Shown: positions 45,854-54,497 of the stretch, piece after piece
Layout: each line of letters opens with the position of its first letter
Numbering within the stretch: the stretch's first letter is position 1
From: Mangrovibacterium sp041596335
GTDB lineage: Bacteria; Bacteroidota; Bacteroidia; Bacteroidales; Prolixibacteraceae
Direction of reading: 5' to 3'
DNA length: 64,000 nucleotides
NCBI RefSeq assembly: GCF_041596335.1
Contig: NZ_JBFHIT010000002.1
Coordinates: 62,001 to 126,000 of the forward strand
Notes under the pieces: generated by a model
What the model was told of the DNA's origin: nothing
Database searches by the model: none
Seen by the model: only the letters and a program-made list of their open reading frames with translations
Made by a program: the position numbers and the translations under genes

Positions 45854-47758
45854 CTATAGTGTTGGTTTACCTTTGTAATGGATAACCATCAGGCTTATAT
45901 CATCCGACTGATCTGCATCGCCTCTAAAATCAACTATATGATTCAGAATAATCTGAACTGACTTCTTGGCTGGAGAGTCAACCGGAATCTGATTAATGCA
46001 TTGTTGCAGACGTTTAGCTCCAAAAAATTCACCATCTTCGTTTTTACAGTCGGTTATTCCATCCGAATAAAGGATCAAACTATCCCCGCTTTTTAAAAAG
46101 CCAGTATCGCCATTGTATCCTTTGGAGGAGTAGACCCCGATTGGCAGGCCGTGTGTTTTTTCGAGTGCTGTAACTTGTTGATCGGTACTAAGTATGTAGG
46201 GATAATTGTGTGCTGCATTGCAATAGTTTAACTCCCCGGTCTCAATATTCAGAATCCCCAGAAAAAGGGTAAGGAAATTCTGATTGGCGTTTTGCAAACA
46301 CAATTCATTGTTAACCTGCTCTATAATTTGATGTGGCTGCAAACCGACCGATTTGCTTTTTACTAAGGTGTGCGCAACAGCCATAAATAAGGCTGCCGGA
46401 ATACCTTTACCCGACACATCGCCAATGGTAAATAGCAGATGAGTTGAATCGACAAAGAAGTAGTCGTACAAATCGCCCCCAATCGTTTCTGCCGGATGGA
46501 GACTTGCGTACAAATCAATTTCTGGATGCTTCTTACTGGGTTTGAATTCAGGCGGAATAATCGCTGTTTGGATTTCCTTGGCCGATTTCAGATCTTTTTC
46601 AATTTTTCGTTTATCTTTTTTACTTTGGTTTTGTTCGTTTAAAAGCTTTGTGTACTGTGCCTGTAGGTCATTGAGGCTGGAGGCCAAAATTCGAATTTCA
46701 TTTTTCTGATCGCTCAGGAAAGTACCTCCTGAACTAAGACGTTTTATTGACTTGGCCACGGCTGCCAACGGAGAGAGCATTCGCCTAAATATCAAGTATA
46801 TAATCAGCAAAATAACGAGTAAGCCGACAACCGAAATCAAAATAATATTTCGCAACAATAAATCCAGTTCTGCAAACAACTGCTTGGCCGGAATAACAAT
46901 GACGATTGTCCAATAGGTGTATGGTACGGTGGAAAAGTGGAACCATGCTTTTTGATAGTTGAACACAGACGGATAAGCAAATCCGGATCCCTCTTGGTGT
47001 GAGCGAATTAATGACTCGTATTTTTCTCGGTTTTCCGGGAATATTTTTTCTTGAATTTCGTAGATATTTTGGTTCATAACCCACGTTGAATTGGGATGAG
47101 CCAGAAATATTCCATCTTTGCTTAAAATAAATGAAAAACCTCCTTTGATAATATTAAGGCCTGAAACGGCCTCATTCAGGAAATTTAAGTTGATCTGTCC
47201 TGATAAATAACCAAGCAATTTTCCTTCGCCAGAATGGATTGCTTTCGTAAAACTAATCACCAACAATGACGTATCTAGCGGGCAGTAGAATGGTTCGGAC
47301 CACAGACCTTCCTCTTGATTTTTTACAATTTCCTTAATCTCTTCCATTTTAGGAGAGCGACAAAACTCATCGTCATTCATAACCAGGAATTCGCCATTGC
47401 CTTTATTAAAAATTGAGAGGTATTCATTCTCCGTTTCCCCCAGTAGCTCTAATCGGTAACCCGATAGAATTGGATTTCGATGGAGGACTTCTCTTAGAAA
47501 TGTTTCGAGAGTGCCGTGGCTTTTGTAATAGCTTACCTGATAGCTGACGTTTCGTGTAACTTCCTGCGCCGTAGCAACATAATGCACAATACTCCTCGTC
47601 ACTTTGTCAGACTGATGAACAGCATTTTCTTCAATTTTTTGCATCAGAAGCTTATTACTGTAGTTGTAGTTTAGATATACAACTATAGCTACAATTATGG
47701 TAACTGTAGCTAAAATATAGATACTGAGCTGAAATGCAATACTTCGATTATTCATCAT
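45854..47758 (-). CDS. Cache-HAMP-SpoIIE serine phosphatase
   Basis: A 634-aa sensor phosphatase. One membrane helix near 10-30 and a second near 310-335 (NIILISVVGLLVILLIIYL) enclose a periplasmic dCache-like sensor. A HAMP segment (LSPLAAVAKSIKRLSSGG) and a coiled coil (SKKDKRKIEKDLKSAKEIQT) lead to a PP2C/SpoIIE domain with the metal motifs ETIGGDLYDYF and FTIGDVSGKGIPAALFMA, and YSDGITDCKN near the end. It probably dephosphorylates an anti-sigma-antagonist or similar partner; none is nearby. Confidence 0.92.
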   Translation of the reverse strand: MMNNRSIAFQLSIYILATVTIIVAIVVYLNYNYSNKLLMQKIEENAVHQSDKVTRSIVHYVATAQEVTRNVSYQVSYYKSHGTLETFLREVLHRNPILSGYRLELLGETENEYLSIFNKGNGEFLVMNDDEFCRSPKMEEIKEIVKNQEEGLWSEPFYCPLDTSLLVISFTKAIHSGEGKLLGYLSGQINLNFLNEAVSGLNIIKGGFSFILSKDGIFLAHPNSTWVMNQNIYEIQEKIFPENREKYESLIRSHQEGSGFAYPSVFNYQKAWFHFSTVPYTYWTIVIVIPAKQLFAELDLLLRNIILISVVGLLVILLIIYLIFRRMLSPLAAVAKSIKRLSSGGTFLSDQKNEIRILASSLNDLQAQYTKLLNEQNQSKKDKRKIEKDLKSAKEIQTAIIPPEFKPSKKHPEIDLYASLHPAETIGGDLYDYFFVDSTHLLFTIGDVSGKGIPAALFMAVAHTLVKSKSVGLQPHQIIEQVNNELCLQNANQNFLTLFLGILNIETGELNYCNAAHNYPYILSTDQQVTALEKTHGLPIGVYSSKGYNGDTGFLKSGDSLILYSDGITDCKNEDGEFFGAKRLQQCINQIPVDSPAKKSVQIILNHIVDFRGDADQSDDISLMVIHYKGKPTL

Positions 47759-47779
47759 TCTGCCTAAAAGTCTATGGTA

Positions 47780-48676
47780 CTACAAATTATGAAAAAATAT
47801 CGATTGGAACTTCTTCCGATCCAGTTTATTGTAAAAAGCTCTCGTTCCTTTATATTGGCAAGTCGCTGACGCAAACTGACTGGCTAAATGAAGACTTTCT
47901 TTGAAATTCCGGGATTGAAGCCAGTAATAACAAAACGCCCCGTGTAAAAAATCACCGGCACCCAGGCTGTCAACGATCGGATGCCTACTCACCTGAATCT
48001 CGCTAACGACGCCATCTTCGCAACATATAATTGGCCGTTCTCCCCTACTTATAGCAATTTTTCCGATATTGTTTTTCACGAAAAAATCCAGGACTTCTTT
48101 TTCTGTATTCGTATTTGGCGGACGAAAATCTGCGGAACAAATTGCAATATCCAGATAGGGAATTACCTCAATGAGATGATCCTTCCAACTTCCCCCATCA
48201 AAAATGATTGGAATACCGATCCGTTTAGCCGCCTTGCACAATTCTACCGTCATATGCGGATAAAATCCGTCGACGAATACTAATTCCGGCTTGATTTTGT
48301 TTAATATCTCAGCTGGATTATAGTCAACGCAATGGTTTTTAGGATGGTGCGAGAGAATTGTTCGTTCACCGTTGAAATTTGTTACAACCGAAGCCATAAC
48401 CGGTTCGACTTCGATTCCCGATATGAAATCAATTGTTTGAACGCCGAAATTCAAAAAATCGTTTTCAAAATATGGTCTAAATGGATGATTGCCGATAGCT
48501 GTGAGAAGATGTGAATCCCCGTTGAGATAAGAAAAAGCGACAGCAGCATTTGCTGCAGGACCGCCCACTAGTATTTCCGGCGGATCACATTTTACTTTTT
48601 GATTTGATTCCGGATATTTGTCTACAAAATATTGAATATCAATTGTAGACAATCCGGCTAAAAGAACTTGGGGCAT
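47780..48676 (-). CDS. PfkB-family carbohydrate kinase
   Basis: A 298-aa ribokinase-like enzyme. The N-terminal motif is LVGGPAANAAVAFSYLNG and the catalytic base motif is DSLGAGDFLHGAF with Ser in place of the usual Thr after Asp. It phosphorylates a sugar or nucleoside; the substrate cannot be told. It lies between the phosphatase gene and fabG, separated from fabG by a strong hairpin. Confidence 0.9.
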   Translation of the reverse strand: MPQVLLAGLSTIDIQYFVDKYPESNQKVKCDPPEILVGGPAANAAVAFSYLNGDSHLLTAIGNHPFRPYFENDFLNFGVQTIDFISGIEVEPVMASVVTNFNGERTILSHHPKNHCVDYNPAEILNKIKPELVFVDGFYPHMTVELCKAAKRIGIPIIFDGGSWKDHLIEVIPYLDIAICSADFRPPNTNTEKEVLDFFVKNNIGKIAISRGERPIICCEDGVVSEIQVSRHPIVDSLGAGDFLHGAFCYYWLQSRNFKESLHLASQFASATCQYKGTRAFYNKLDRKKFQSIFFHNL

Positions 48677-48712
48677 GGTTCTTTAGTTGATTGTTTCCGG
48701 TAAAAATAGAAC

Positions 48713-48747
48713 AAATAAGCCGGATCGAAAATCAATCCGGCTTATTT
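48713..48747 (-). terminator. Terminator of fabG
   Basis: AAATAAGCCGGAT and ATCCGGCTTATTT form a perfect 13-bp stem with a 9-nt loop between fabG and the kinase gene, so the two are probably separate transcripts. Confidence 0.85.
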
Positions 48748-48768
48748 TATAAAATAGCGAAGCTAATT

Positions 48769-49515
48769 TTAAGTATTCATTGCTCCACAAACAGCAATTG
48801 TTTGTCCGCTAACATACGATGATAAATCTGAAGCCAGGAACAAAGCCACTTTTGCAACTTCTTCGGGTGTACCTCCACGTTTCATCGGAATGCTCGCTTC
48901 CCATGCTTTGCGGGATTCTTCCGGAATAGCGCCTGTCATTTCGGTAATGATGAAGCCTGGCGCGATTGCATTACTGCGAATGCCCCGTGAGCCAAGCTCT
49001 TTGGCAATTGATTTAGTGAAGCCAATTATGCCGGCTTTTGACGCTGAGTAGTTCGACTGCCCCGCATTTCCACTCACCCCTACCACTGAGCTAAGGTTTA
49101 CAATTGAGCCACTGCGTTGTTTCAACATCACTTTTTGGGCTGCTTTGGTAAAGTTAAATACCGATTTTAGGTTGACATTGATAACCGCGTCCCACTGTTC
49201 TTCGGTCATTCGCATCAATAAAGTATCTTTTGTAATACCGGCATTGTTTACCAATACGTCAATCCGTCCAAAATCTTCAACTATTCTAGTGACTACTTCA
49301 TCAGTGTCAGCAAATAGAGCTGCGTTTGACGCGTAACCTTTTGCTTTTACACCCATTGCTGCCAATTCCGCTTCGGTTGCTTTCATGGCTTCATTTTCAA
49401 ATAAGTCAGTGAATGCAATGTTGCAGCCTTCTTCGGCAAATTTCATAGCAATAGATTTACCAATACCTCTGGAAGCACCAGTTACAATAGCTGTTTTACC
49501 TTCAAGTAATTTCAT
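48769..49515 (-). CDS. fabG: 3-oxoacyl-[acyl-carrier-protein] reductase
   Basis: A 248-aa NADPH-dependent SDR of fatty acid elongation. TGASRGIGKS (13-22) is the cofactor motif, NNAGITKDTLLMRM is the FabG-specific segment, and SNYSASKAGIIGFTKSIAKELG has the catalytic Tyr and Lys. The C-terminus YVSGQTIAVCGAMNT is slightly unusual, since most FabG proteins have VDGGM there. A -7/-33 promoter lies about 110 bp upstream. Confidence 0.93.
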   Translation of the reverse strand: MKLLEGKTAIVTGASRGIGKSIAMKFAEEGCNIAFTDLFENEAMKATEAELAAMGVKAKGYASNAALFADTDEVVTRIVEDFGRIDVLVNNAGITKDTLLMRMTEEQWDAVINVNLKSVFNFTKAAQKVMLKQRSGSIVNLSSVVGVSGNAGQSNYSASKAGIIGFTKSIAKELGSRGIRSNAIAPGFIITEMTGAIPEESRKAWEASIPMKRGGTPEEVAKVALFLASDLSSYVSGQTIAVCGAMNT

Positions 49516-49830
49516 GTGTTTAAAATTTATTTTATTGGTTATTGAATCCTTTTTATTGGATTATTCCACTTCTATCGATTGATAAAGTAGGACTTCAATC
49601 GCCCAATTTTATTTTTGCTCGACAAATATAGTGCTTTGAGCAATGTGAGTATCAACTTGCTCTTTTTTTTTCGAGAATGTAAATACTCCAGGTTCAAATT
49701 AATAGAATCTTTGACCAAATAGTTTCAATTGTTGGCGAATGTCATCGTAAATCACTAAAAAGGATTGGTCAGTAAAAAGTTCGTTGCTTTTTGCTGAAAG
49801 AATTCAATACTTTTGCTGAAAACTTAGAAT
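49516..49830. other. Divergent intergenic region fabG/mnmE
   Basis: This 315-bp region holds a promoter for each divergent gene: TATATTTG on the minus strand at 49623-49630 with CAA (TTG) at 49653-49655 for fabG, and the mnmE promoter at 49784-49815. TTTTGCTGAAA is directly repeated at 49789 and 49811. No RNA gene was recognised. Confidence 0.55.
49784..49815 (+). promoter_or_regulatory. mnmE promoter
   Basis: TTG (49784-49786), a 21-bp spacer and TACTTTTG (49808-49815) fit the Bacteroidota consensus. The ATG lies only 15 bp downstream, so the leader is very short. Confidence 0.6.
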
Positions 49831-51228
49831 ATGTTGGATCAATCGACCATTTGTGCAATCGCTACTTCTCCCGGAATGGGGGCAATTGCCACTATCCGCC
49901 TTTCGGGTGAAACTGCCATTGAAATCGCTGACCGTGTTTTTCAATCCCCAAAATCCGGAAAAAAACTTGCGACTCAAAAAGCCAATACACTGCATTACGG
50001 AAGCCTTGTCGAGGGAGATGAAATAATTGACGAGGTGGTCATCTCGTTATTTAAAGCGCCACACTCATTCACCGGCGAGGATATTATTGAAATTGGGTGT
50101 CATGGGTCGGTTTATATACAACAACGTATTCTCCAACTTCTAATTGGGCAGGGAGCCCGAATGGCACGTCCTGGCGAATTTACGCAACGGGCTTTTCTGA
50201 ACGGAAAAATGGATCTCTCGCAGGCCGAAGCGGTAGCCGACCTGATTTTTTCGAGTAATGCGGCGAACCATAAAATGGCTTTGAAACAAATGAGAGGAGG
50301 CTTTTCAAAAGAGATCAGCAAATTGCGCGGGCAACTCTTGCATTTTATTGCCATGGTGGAACTTGAGCTCGATTTTAGTGAGGAAGACGTTGAATTTGCA
50401 GATCGCAAGCAACTGGTTAACCTCACAACCGAAATCGAAACGGTGCTAAGCAAGCTTGCCAACTCGTTCAAGCTTGGAAATGTACTAAAGAACGGTGTTC
50501 CTGTAGCCATTGTTGGCGAAACAAATGTTGGAAAATCAACCTTGCTCAATGCCTTATTAAAAGAGGAGAAAGCCATTGTATCAGACATACATGGAACTAC
50601 CCGTGATGTGATTGAAGATGTAATTACAATTGAAGGGACAGCCTTCCGGTTTTTTGATACGGCTGGATTACGAGAAACAACCGATCAAATAGAGAATCTT
50701 GGTATTGAGCGGAGCTATAACAAGTTAGAACAAGCTGAAATTGTTTTGCTGGTAACTGATTTAACCAACCCTATCGACCTTATCAGCCAAAGAATAGAAA
50801 AGATCAGGGAACGTATTCAAAATCAATCGTTAATCATTGTCGGAAACAAAGCCGACCTGGCCGGACGCGATAAGCTGAAAGAAATGCTTAGCAACATCGA
50901 CGTTGCTGATAATGAAAATCTGGTGTTTATCTCAGCCAAGCAGCAGCAAAATCTTGATGCACTGATAGATCTGCTGAAAGAAAGCATTGAGCTACAGCAA
51001 GCAGAGGGAACAGATGTCATTGTTTCCAATATACGCCATTATGAAGCTCTAACCCTCGCCCACCAAGCAGTCGTTCGCGTTATTGATGGGCTGAATAACG
51101 GTATCAGCGGCGACTTTCTAGCACAGGACATTCGCGAATGTCTTCACTATCTGGGCGAAATAACCGGTGAAATATCGAACGATGAGATTCTGGGACATAT
51201 CTTTAAGAATTTTTGTATCGGCAAATAA
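49831..51228 (+). CDS. mnmE: tRNA uridine-5-carboxymethylaminomethyl modification GTPase
   Basis: A 465-aa GTPase that with MnmG modifies U34 of tRNAs. The N-terminal folate-binding domain begins STICAIATSPGMGAIATIRLSG. The G domain has VGETNVGKS (228-236), FDTAGLRET and GNKADL. The C-terminal CIGK provides the conserved Cys. It is the last chromosomal housekeeping gene before the integrative element, and its terminator marks the junction. Confidence 0.97.
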   Translation: MLDQSTICAIATSPGMGAIATIRLSGETAIEIADRVFQSPKSGKKLATQKANTLHYGSLVEGDEIIDEVVISLFKAPHSFTGEDIIEIGCHGSVYIQQRILQLLIGQGARMARPGEFTQRAFLNGKMDLSQAEAVADLIFSSNAANHKMALKQMRGGFSKEISKLRGQLLHFIAMVELELDFSEEDVEFADRKQLVNLTTEIETVLSKLANSFKLGNVLKNGVPVAIVGETNVGKSTLLNALLKEEKAIVSDIHGTTRDVIEDVITIEGTAFRFFDTAGLRETTDQIENLGIERSYNKLEQAEIVLLVTDLTNPIDLISQRIEKIRERIQNQSLIIVGNKADLAGRDKLKEMLSNIDVADNENLVFISAKQQQNLDALIDLLKESIELQQAEGTDVIVSNIRHYEALTLAHQAVVRVIDGLNNGISGDFLAQDIRECLHYLGEITGEISNDEILGHIFKNFCIGK

Positions 51229-51251
51229 ATAACCTTCTAATATTTTCTATC

Positions 51252-51283
51252 AGCCTGTTTTTCTTTGAATTACAGGCTTTTAT
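51252..51283 (+). terminator. Terminator of mnmE
   Basis: AGCCTGT (51252-51258) and ACAGGCT (51272-51278) form a 7-bp stem, followed by TTTATTTT. Confidence 0.72.
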
Positions 51284-51296
51284 TTTGCTCTTTTTT

Positions 51297-51366
51297 GTTG
51301 CCCATGTACTCTTTTTTCAATAACTTTGTTGCCCAGTCGTTGCCCAATGGGCTTTTTTGGTGCCCA
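51297..51366. repeat. Four short direct repeats (GTTGCCCA)
   Basis: GTTGCCCA occurs at 51297, 51328 and 51339, and GGTGCCCA at 51359. They lie between the mnmE terminator and the integrase operon, where integrase arm or core sites are expected. Their role is inferred from position only. Confidence 0.45.
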
Positions 51367-51398
51367 AAATTTGCACTTAACAATCAAAGAGAAATATT

Positions 51399-51448
51399 GC
51401 ACCATTAAGCACCGCATGGCACCATTAACTAACTTGGAGCACAAATAT
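51399..51448. repeat. 10-bp-phased GCACC repeats before the integrase operon
   Basis: GCACCATTAA, GCACCGCATG and GCACCATTAA follow one another at 51399, 51409 and 51419, and GCAC recurs at 51439 directly before the ATG at 51447. The 10-bp period places each copy on the same DNA face, as for cooperative binding by an excisionase or autoregulator. Confidence 0.5.
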
Positions 51449-51836
51449 GAGTAGTAATTTGCAAATTCCGAAAGTCTGTCAACTCTGCGGGAAAGCATTT
51501 GTTGCCAGAACCACCACCACAATGTACTGTGGAGGCGCATGCTCAAAAAGAGCTTATAAAATCCGAATCCGGGACCAAAAGGTTCAAGCCGCTCTCGAAC
51601 AATCCCATCACGAAATGCAAAGCTTGCAAGACCCGCAATCTCTGCAGTCTTTGCAAAAATCAAAGGCGATCCCACTAAATGCGAAAGAATTTCTAAGTAT
51701 CAAGGATGCCGCTAATCTAATCGGAGCAAGTCGCTGGACGATCCAACGGCTTATCAGCAGCAATAAAATAAAAGTGACCAAAATAGGCCGAAGAACCATC
51801 ATTAGCCGTTCCGAAATTGACAAACTCTTTAACTAA
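51447..51836 (+). CDS. Zinc-ribbon and excisionase-type HTH protein
   Basis: A 129-aa protein. The N-terminus has paired Cys in CQLCGKAF and MYCGGACSKRA, which could bind one zinc. A Gln-rich linker (HEMQSLQDPQSLQSLQ) leads to a winged HTH of the HTH_17/excisionase type: LSIKDAANLIGASRWTIQRL. It is encoded 6 bp before the integrase, so it likely directs excision or regulates integrase. The overlap of its start with the phased repeats suggests autoregulation. Confidence 0.85.
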   Translation: MSSNLQIPKVCQLCGKAFVARTTTTMYCGGACSKRAYKIRIRDQKVQAALEQSHHEMQSLQDPQSLQSLQKSKAIPLNAKEFLSIKDAANLIGASRWTIQRLISSNKIKVTKIGRRTIISRSEIDKLFN

Positions 51837-51842
51837 CAAACC

Positions 51843-52952
51843 ATGAAAGTAGCACTAAGACAACGCAAGAAGGGCAACAAAATAAGTCTGTATCTCGACT
51901 ACTACCATAAAGGCAAACGAGAATATGAATACCTGGGCTTGTACCTGATTCCTGAACCGGAAAAAGGCTCCCTGACCAAAGCTCAAAAAGACGAAAACAA
52001 AAAAATTGCCGAGCTTGCCGAGACTATCCGATCCAAAAGGTTCATGGAAATTCAAAATGAAACTTACGACTTCAGGGACAAAGAAAAAATGAAAGCCAGC
52101 TTTCTGTTCTATTACGATGCGCTCGCTGAAAAGCGAAAAAACAGCGCCGGTAATTATGGCAATTGGCTAAGTGCGGGCAATTATTTGAAAGCCTACGCCA
52201 AAGGGAAAGCAACTTTTAGCGCCATCAATAAACAATGGGTGCAAGGTTTCAAAGACTATCTGGATACGGAAGCAATACAAAAAAATAGTACTAACGCCCC
52301 CCTATCCCAAAATTCTAAGTATTCCTATTTCAATAAGCTACGGGCAGCTTTAAGGCAAGCGGTAAAAGACGGATTATTAAAAGCAAATCCTGCTGAGCAA
52401 ATTTCCCCATTCAAACAAGGAGAACCTCAGCGCGAATTTCTAACACTCGAAGAGTTGCAACGGCTCGCCAAAACCGAATGCGAAAGCCCGGTATTAAAAA
52501 AAGCGTTCCTATTTTCTTGTTTAACCGGGCTACGTTGGTCCGACATTCATAAGCTAACCTGGTCAGAAATACAACATTCCACCGAACTAGGAAACTACAT
52601 CCGCTTTCGACAGAAAAAAACGAAGGGAGCAGAAACCCTGCCTATTTCCGAACAAGCCCGTGAAATGCTTGGCGAAGCTACCATACCGGAAGAATTAGTC
52701 TTCATCGGCCTAACATACAACATCTGGTACAATGCAAAGCTCACAAATTGGATCGCCAAAGCTAAAATAAACAAGAAAGTCACTTTCCATTGCGCCCGAC
52801 ACACCTATGCAACACTCCAGCTAACTTTGGGTACCGATATTTATACCGTTTCCAAACTGCTCGGCCATAAAGAATTAAAGACAACCCAGATTTATGCCAA
52901 GATAATCGACGAGAAAAAAGTTGAAGCCGCCAATCGAATCAAGTTGGATTAA
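51843..52952 (+). CDS. Tyrosine-type site-specific integrase
   Basis: A 369-aa recombinase with an N-terminal arm-binding region, a phage_int_SAM_5-like core-binding domain (about 85-190) and a catalytic domain. Catalytic residues are complete: Arg231 in TGLRWSD, His316 and Arg319 in HCARHTY, His342 in LLGHKEL and Tyr351 in TTQIYAKI. It should insert and excise the element. It lies directly downstream of mnmE, but the attachment site core cannot be seen without the other end. Confidence 0.95.
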   Translation: MKVALRQRKKGNKISLYLDYYHKGKREYEYLGLYLIPEPEKGSLTKAQKDENKKIAELAETIRSKRFMEIQNETYDFRDKEKMKASFLFYYDALAEKRKNSAGNYGNWLSAGNYLKAYAKGKATFSAINKQWVQGFKDYLDTEAIQKNSTNAPLSQNSKYSYFNKLRAALRQAVKDGLLKANPAEQISPFKQGEPQREFLTLEELQRLAKTECESPVLKKAFLFSCLTGLRWSDIHKLTWSEIQHSTELGNYIRFRQKKTKGAETLPISEQAREMLGEATIPEELVFIGLTYNIWYNAKLTNWIAKAKINKKVTFHCARHTYATLQLTLGTDIYTVSKLLGHKELKTTQIYAKIIDEKKVEAANRIKLD

Positions 52953-52983
52953 TTTGTACATTTAACAAAATAACTAACAAAAC

Positions 52984-53751
52984 ATGACCGCCACAGACAA
53001 TCAACCATTATTCGTCGAAGAGTTTGAAATGCGTTTTATCGAAGAGGCCGCTGAACACCTAAAAAAAATGGAAGAAAAATCTTCGACCTACAAATTTCAC
53101 CCTAACCACATCGATGTATTCATGAAAGGGAGGCTGCTAAACGAAATGACCAAAAAGACACTTTTCAGAATGAAATCGATGACCAGCGAAGAAATTCGGC
53201 AATATCTCACCGCATCGTCAGAACAATTTATTTCCCATATGCCTTGGCCTAGAGTCGAGATTGTGAGAGAACTGTTCTGGGAAAAGTTTTGGCACCCAAA
53301 AACTCCCCCAACGTCATTCTCGGAGATGGGCCGGATGCACCACAACTATTTCTTGAAGTCCTTTCATAGCTATTGGAGGTATTATCGAAATTTTAAAGAA
53401 GCACTTGATATTATTGCTCAAGACTTTGAAAATGGCTTCATCGAAACAGCTGAAAACCGGAAATCTGAAGAAGTACCAAAATTCAAACTAAATACCTCCT
53501 TGTCAGTCGCCGAATTGGCCTATTTGTTTAAAGCCTTGCATGAATACGGTATCATCGAAAGCAAAACCAAAACAGACATCTATCGGTTTGTTTGCGAAAA
53601 CTTCAGCTCTAAACAAAAAGATACCATACAGGAAAAGTCATTCGCCAACAAGTTTATAAACCCGGAGTTTAACGCCATCGACCGCTGGCAGGAAATTTTC
53701 TACAATCTAGGAGCGATTGCCAAAAAAAATAAAGAAAAACAAACGAATTAA
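52984..53751 (+). CDS. RteC-like element protein
   Basis: A 255-aa protein. The C-terminal third (SVAELAYLFKALHEYGIIES, then IYRFVCENFSSKQKDTIQEKSF) resembles the C-terminal domain of RteC-type regulators of Bacteroidota conjugative transposons. The N-terminal 160 residues are helical and aromatic-rich (HSYWRYYRNFKEAL), with no family I recognise. A regulatory or transfer-related role is inferred from similarity and from its place after integrase. Confidence 0.65.
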   Translation: MTATDNQPLFVEEFEMRFIEEAAEHLKKMEEKSSTYKFHPNHIDVFMKGRLLNEMTKKTLFRMKSMTSEEIRQYLTASSEQFISHMPWPRVEIVRELFWEKFWHPKTPPTSFSEMGRMHHNYFLKSFHSYWRYYRNFKEALDIIAQDFENGFIETAENRKSEEVPKFKLNTSLSVAELAYLFKALHEYGIIESKTKTDIYRFVCENFSSKQKDTIQEKSFANKFINPEFNAIDRWQEIFYNLGAIAKKNKEKQTN

Positions 53752-53774
53752 CTATTTGTATTTCAAATAATTAA

Positions 53775-53809
53775 GTCGGGGTGGTGCCACCGTTAACCAC
53801 TACCCCGAC
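53775..53809 (+). terminator. Terminator after RteC-like gene
   Basis: GTCGGGGTGGTG and CACTACCCCGAC pair over 12 bp with one G-T wobble and an 11-nt loop. It separates the integrase group from the following HTH genes. Confidence 0.75.
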
Positions 53810-53870
53810 CTTCTCCTTCTGCATTCCTTTGCTTCCGGAATAATCCACAAAACAAAAATTTCGGAAACAC

Positions 53871-54170
53871 ATGGAATCAAAAATTATTTTCGAAAAGCTC
53901 ATCCAACTCGAACAAAAAATCGATGAGCAAAACCTCTTGAAAAAGGAAGTATTAACCTTTGCCGATGCCTGCAAATACCTCGACATTTCAGCATCGCACC
54001 TCTACAAGCTAACCAGCCAGAAGAAAATCCCGCACTTCTGTCCGCAAGGAAAACGACTGTACTTCAACCGCACCGAAATCGACCAATGGCTACAGTCGAA
54101 CCGGCAGGATACCTCCGATGAAATCGAAACCGCAGCGGCTAACTATATCCTAAAAAACAGAAGGAGGTAA
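53871..54170 (+). CDS. Excisionase-type helix-turn-helix protein
   Basis: A 99-aa protein with an N-terminal coiled coil (IIFEKLIQLEQKIDEQNLLK) and an HTH_17 DNA-binding domain, FADACKYLDISASHLYKLTS, followed by the wing CPQGKRLYFNRTEIDQWL. Such proteins act as excisionases or element regulators. It lies 3 bp before the next small HTH gene. Confidence 0.87.
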   Translation: MESKIIFEKLIQLEQKIDEQNLLKKEVLTFADACKYLDISASHLYKLTSQKKIPHFCPQGKRLYFNRTEIDQWLQSNRQDTSDEIETAAANYILKNRRR

Positions 54171-54173
54171 ACG

Positions 54174-54497
54174 ATGGAAAAGCAACGATTTTCTAACGAC
54201 GAATTGGTCTGCATTAACCAACGGCTCGATGAATTAACCCGCAAACTCGAAGGCACACAACGAACCTCTCCCGACCAGATTTGGTACGACAACCAAGAGT
54301 TTATCCAGATCATGAATATCAGCAAACGCACCGCTGCCTATTGGCGGGCAGTAAATATGGTGGGCTATTCGCAGGTTGGAAACAAAATTTACTACCGTCT
54401 TTCCGACATCCTTCAACTGCTCGCCAAAAACGCAATTCCCCCGGTTGAATCTACAAACCCTAAAAAACTTCCCAATGAACTCGACAACGATCTATAG
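54174..54497 (+). CDS. Small MerR/HTH_17-like DNA-binding protein
   Basis: A 107-aa protein. A short N-terminal coil (CINQRLDELTRKLEGTQ) precedes an HTH-like part, EFIQIMNISKRTAAYWRAVN, and a wing IYYRLSDILQLLAKN. It pairs with the upstream excisionase-type protein, as is usual in Bacteroidota mobilisable elements. The 3' end overlaps the primase-like gene by 23 bp. Confidence 0.82.
   Translation: MEKQRFSNDELVCINQRLDELTRKLEGTQRTSPDQIWYDNQEFIQIMNISKRTAAYWRAVNMVGYSQVGNKIYYRLSDILQLLAKNAIPPVESTNPKKLPNELDNDL

Noticed and set aside
51229..51446. tRNA gene as integration target
   Set aside because: No cloverleaf or T-loop sequence was found between mnmE and the integrase operon.
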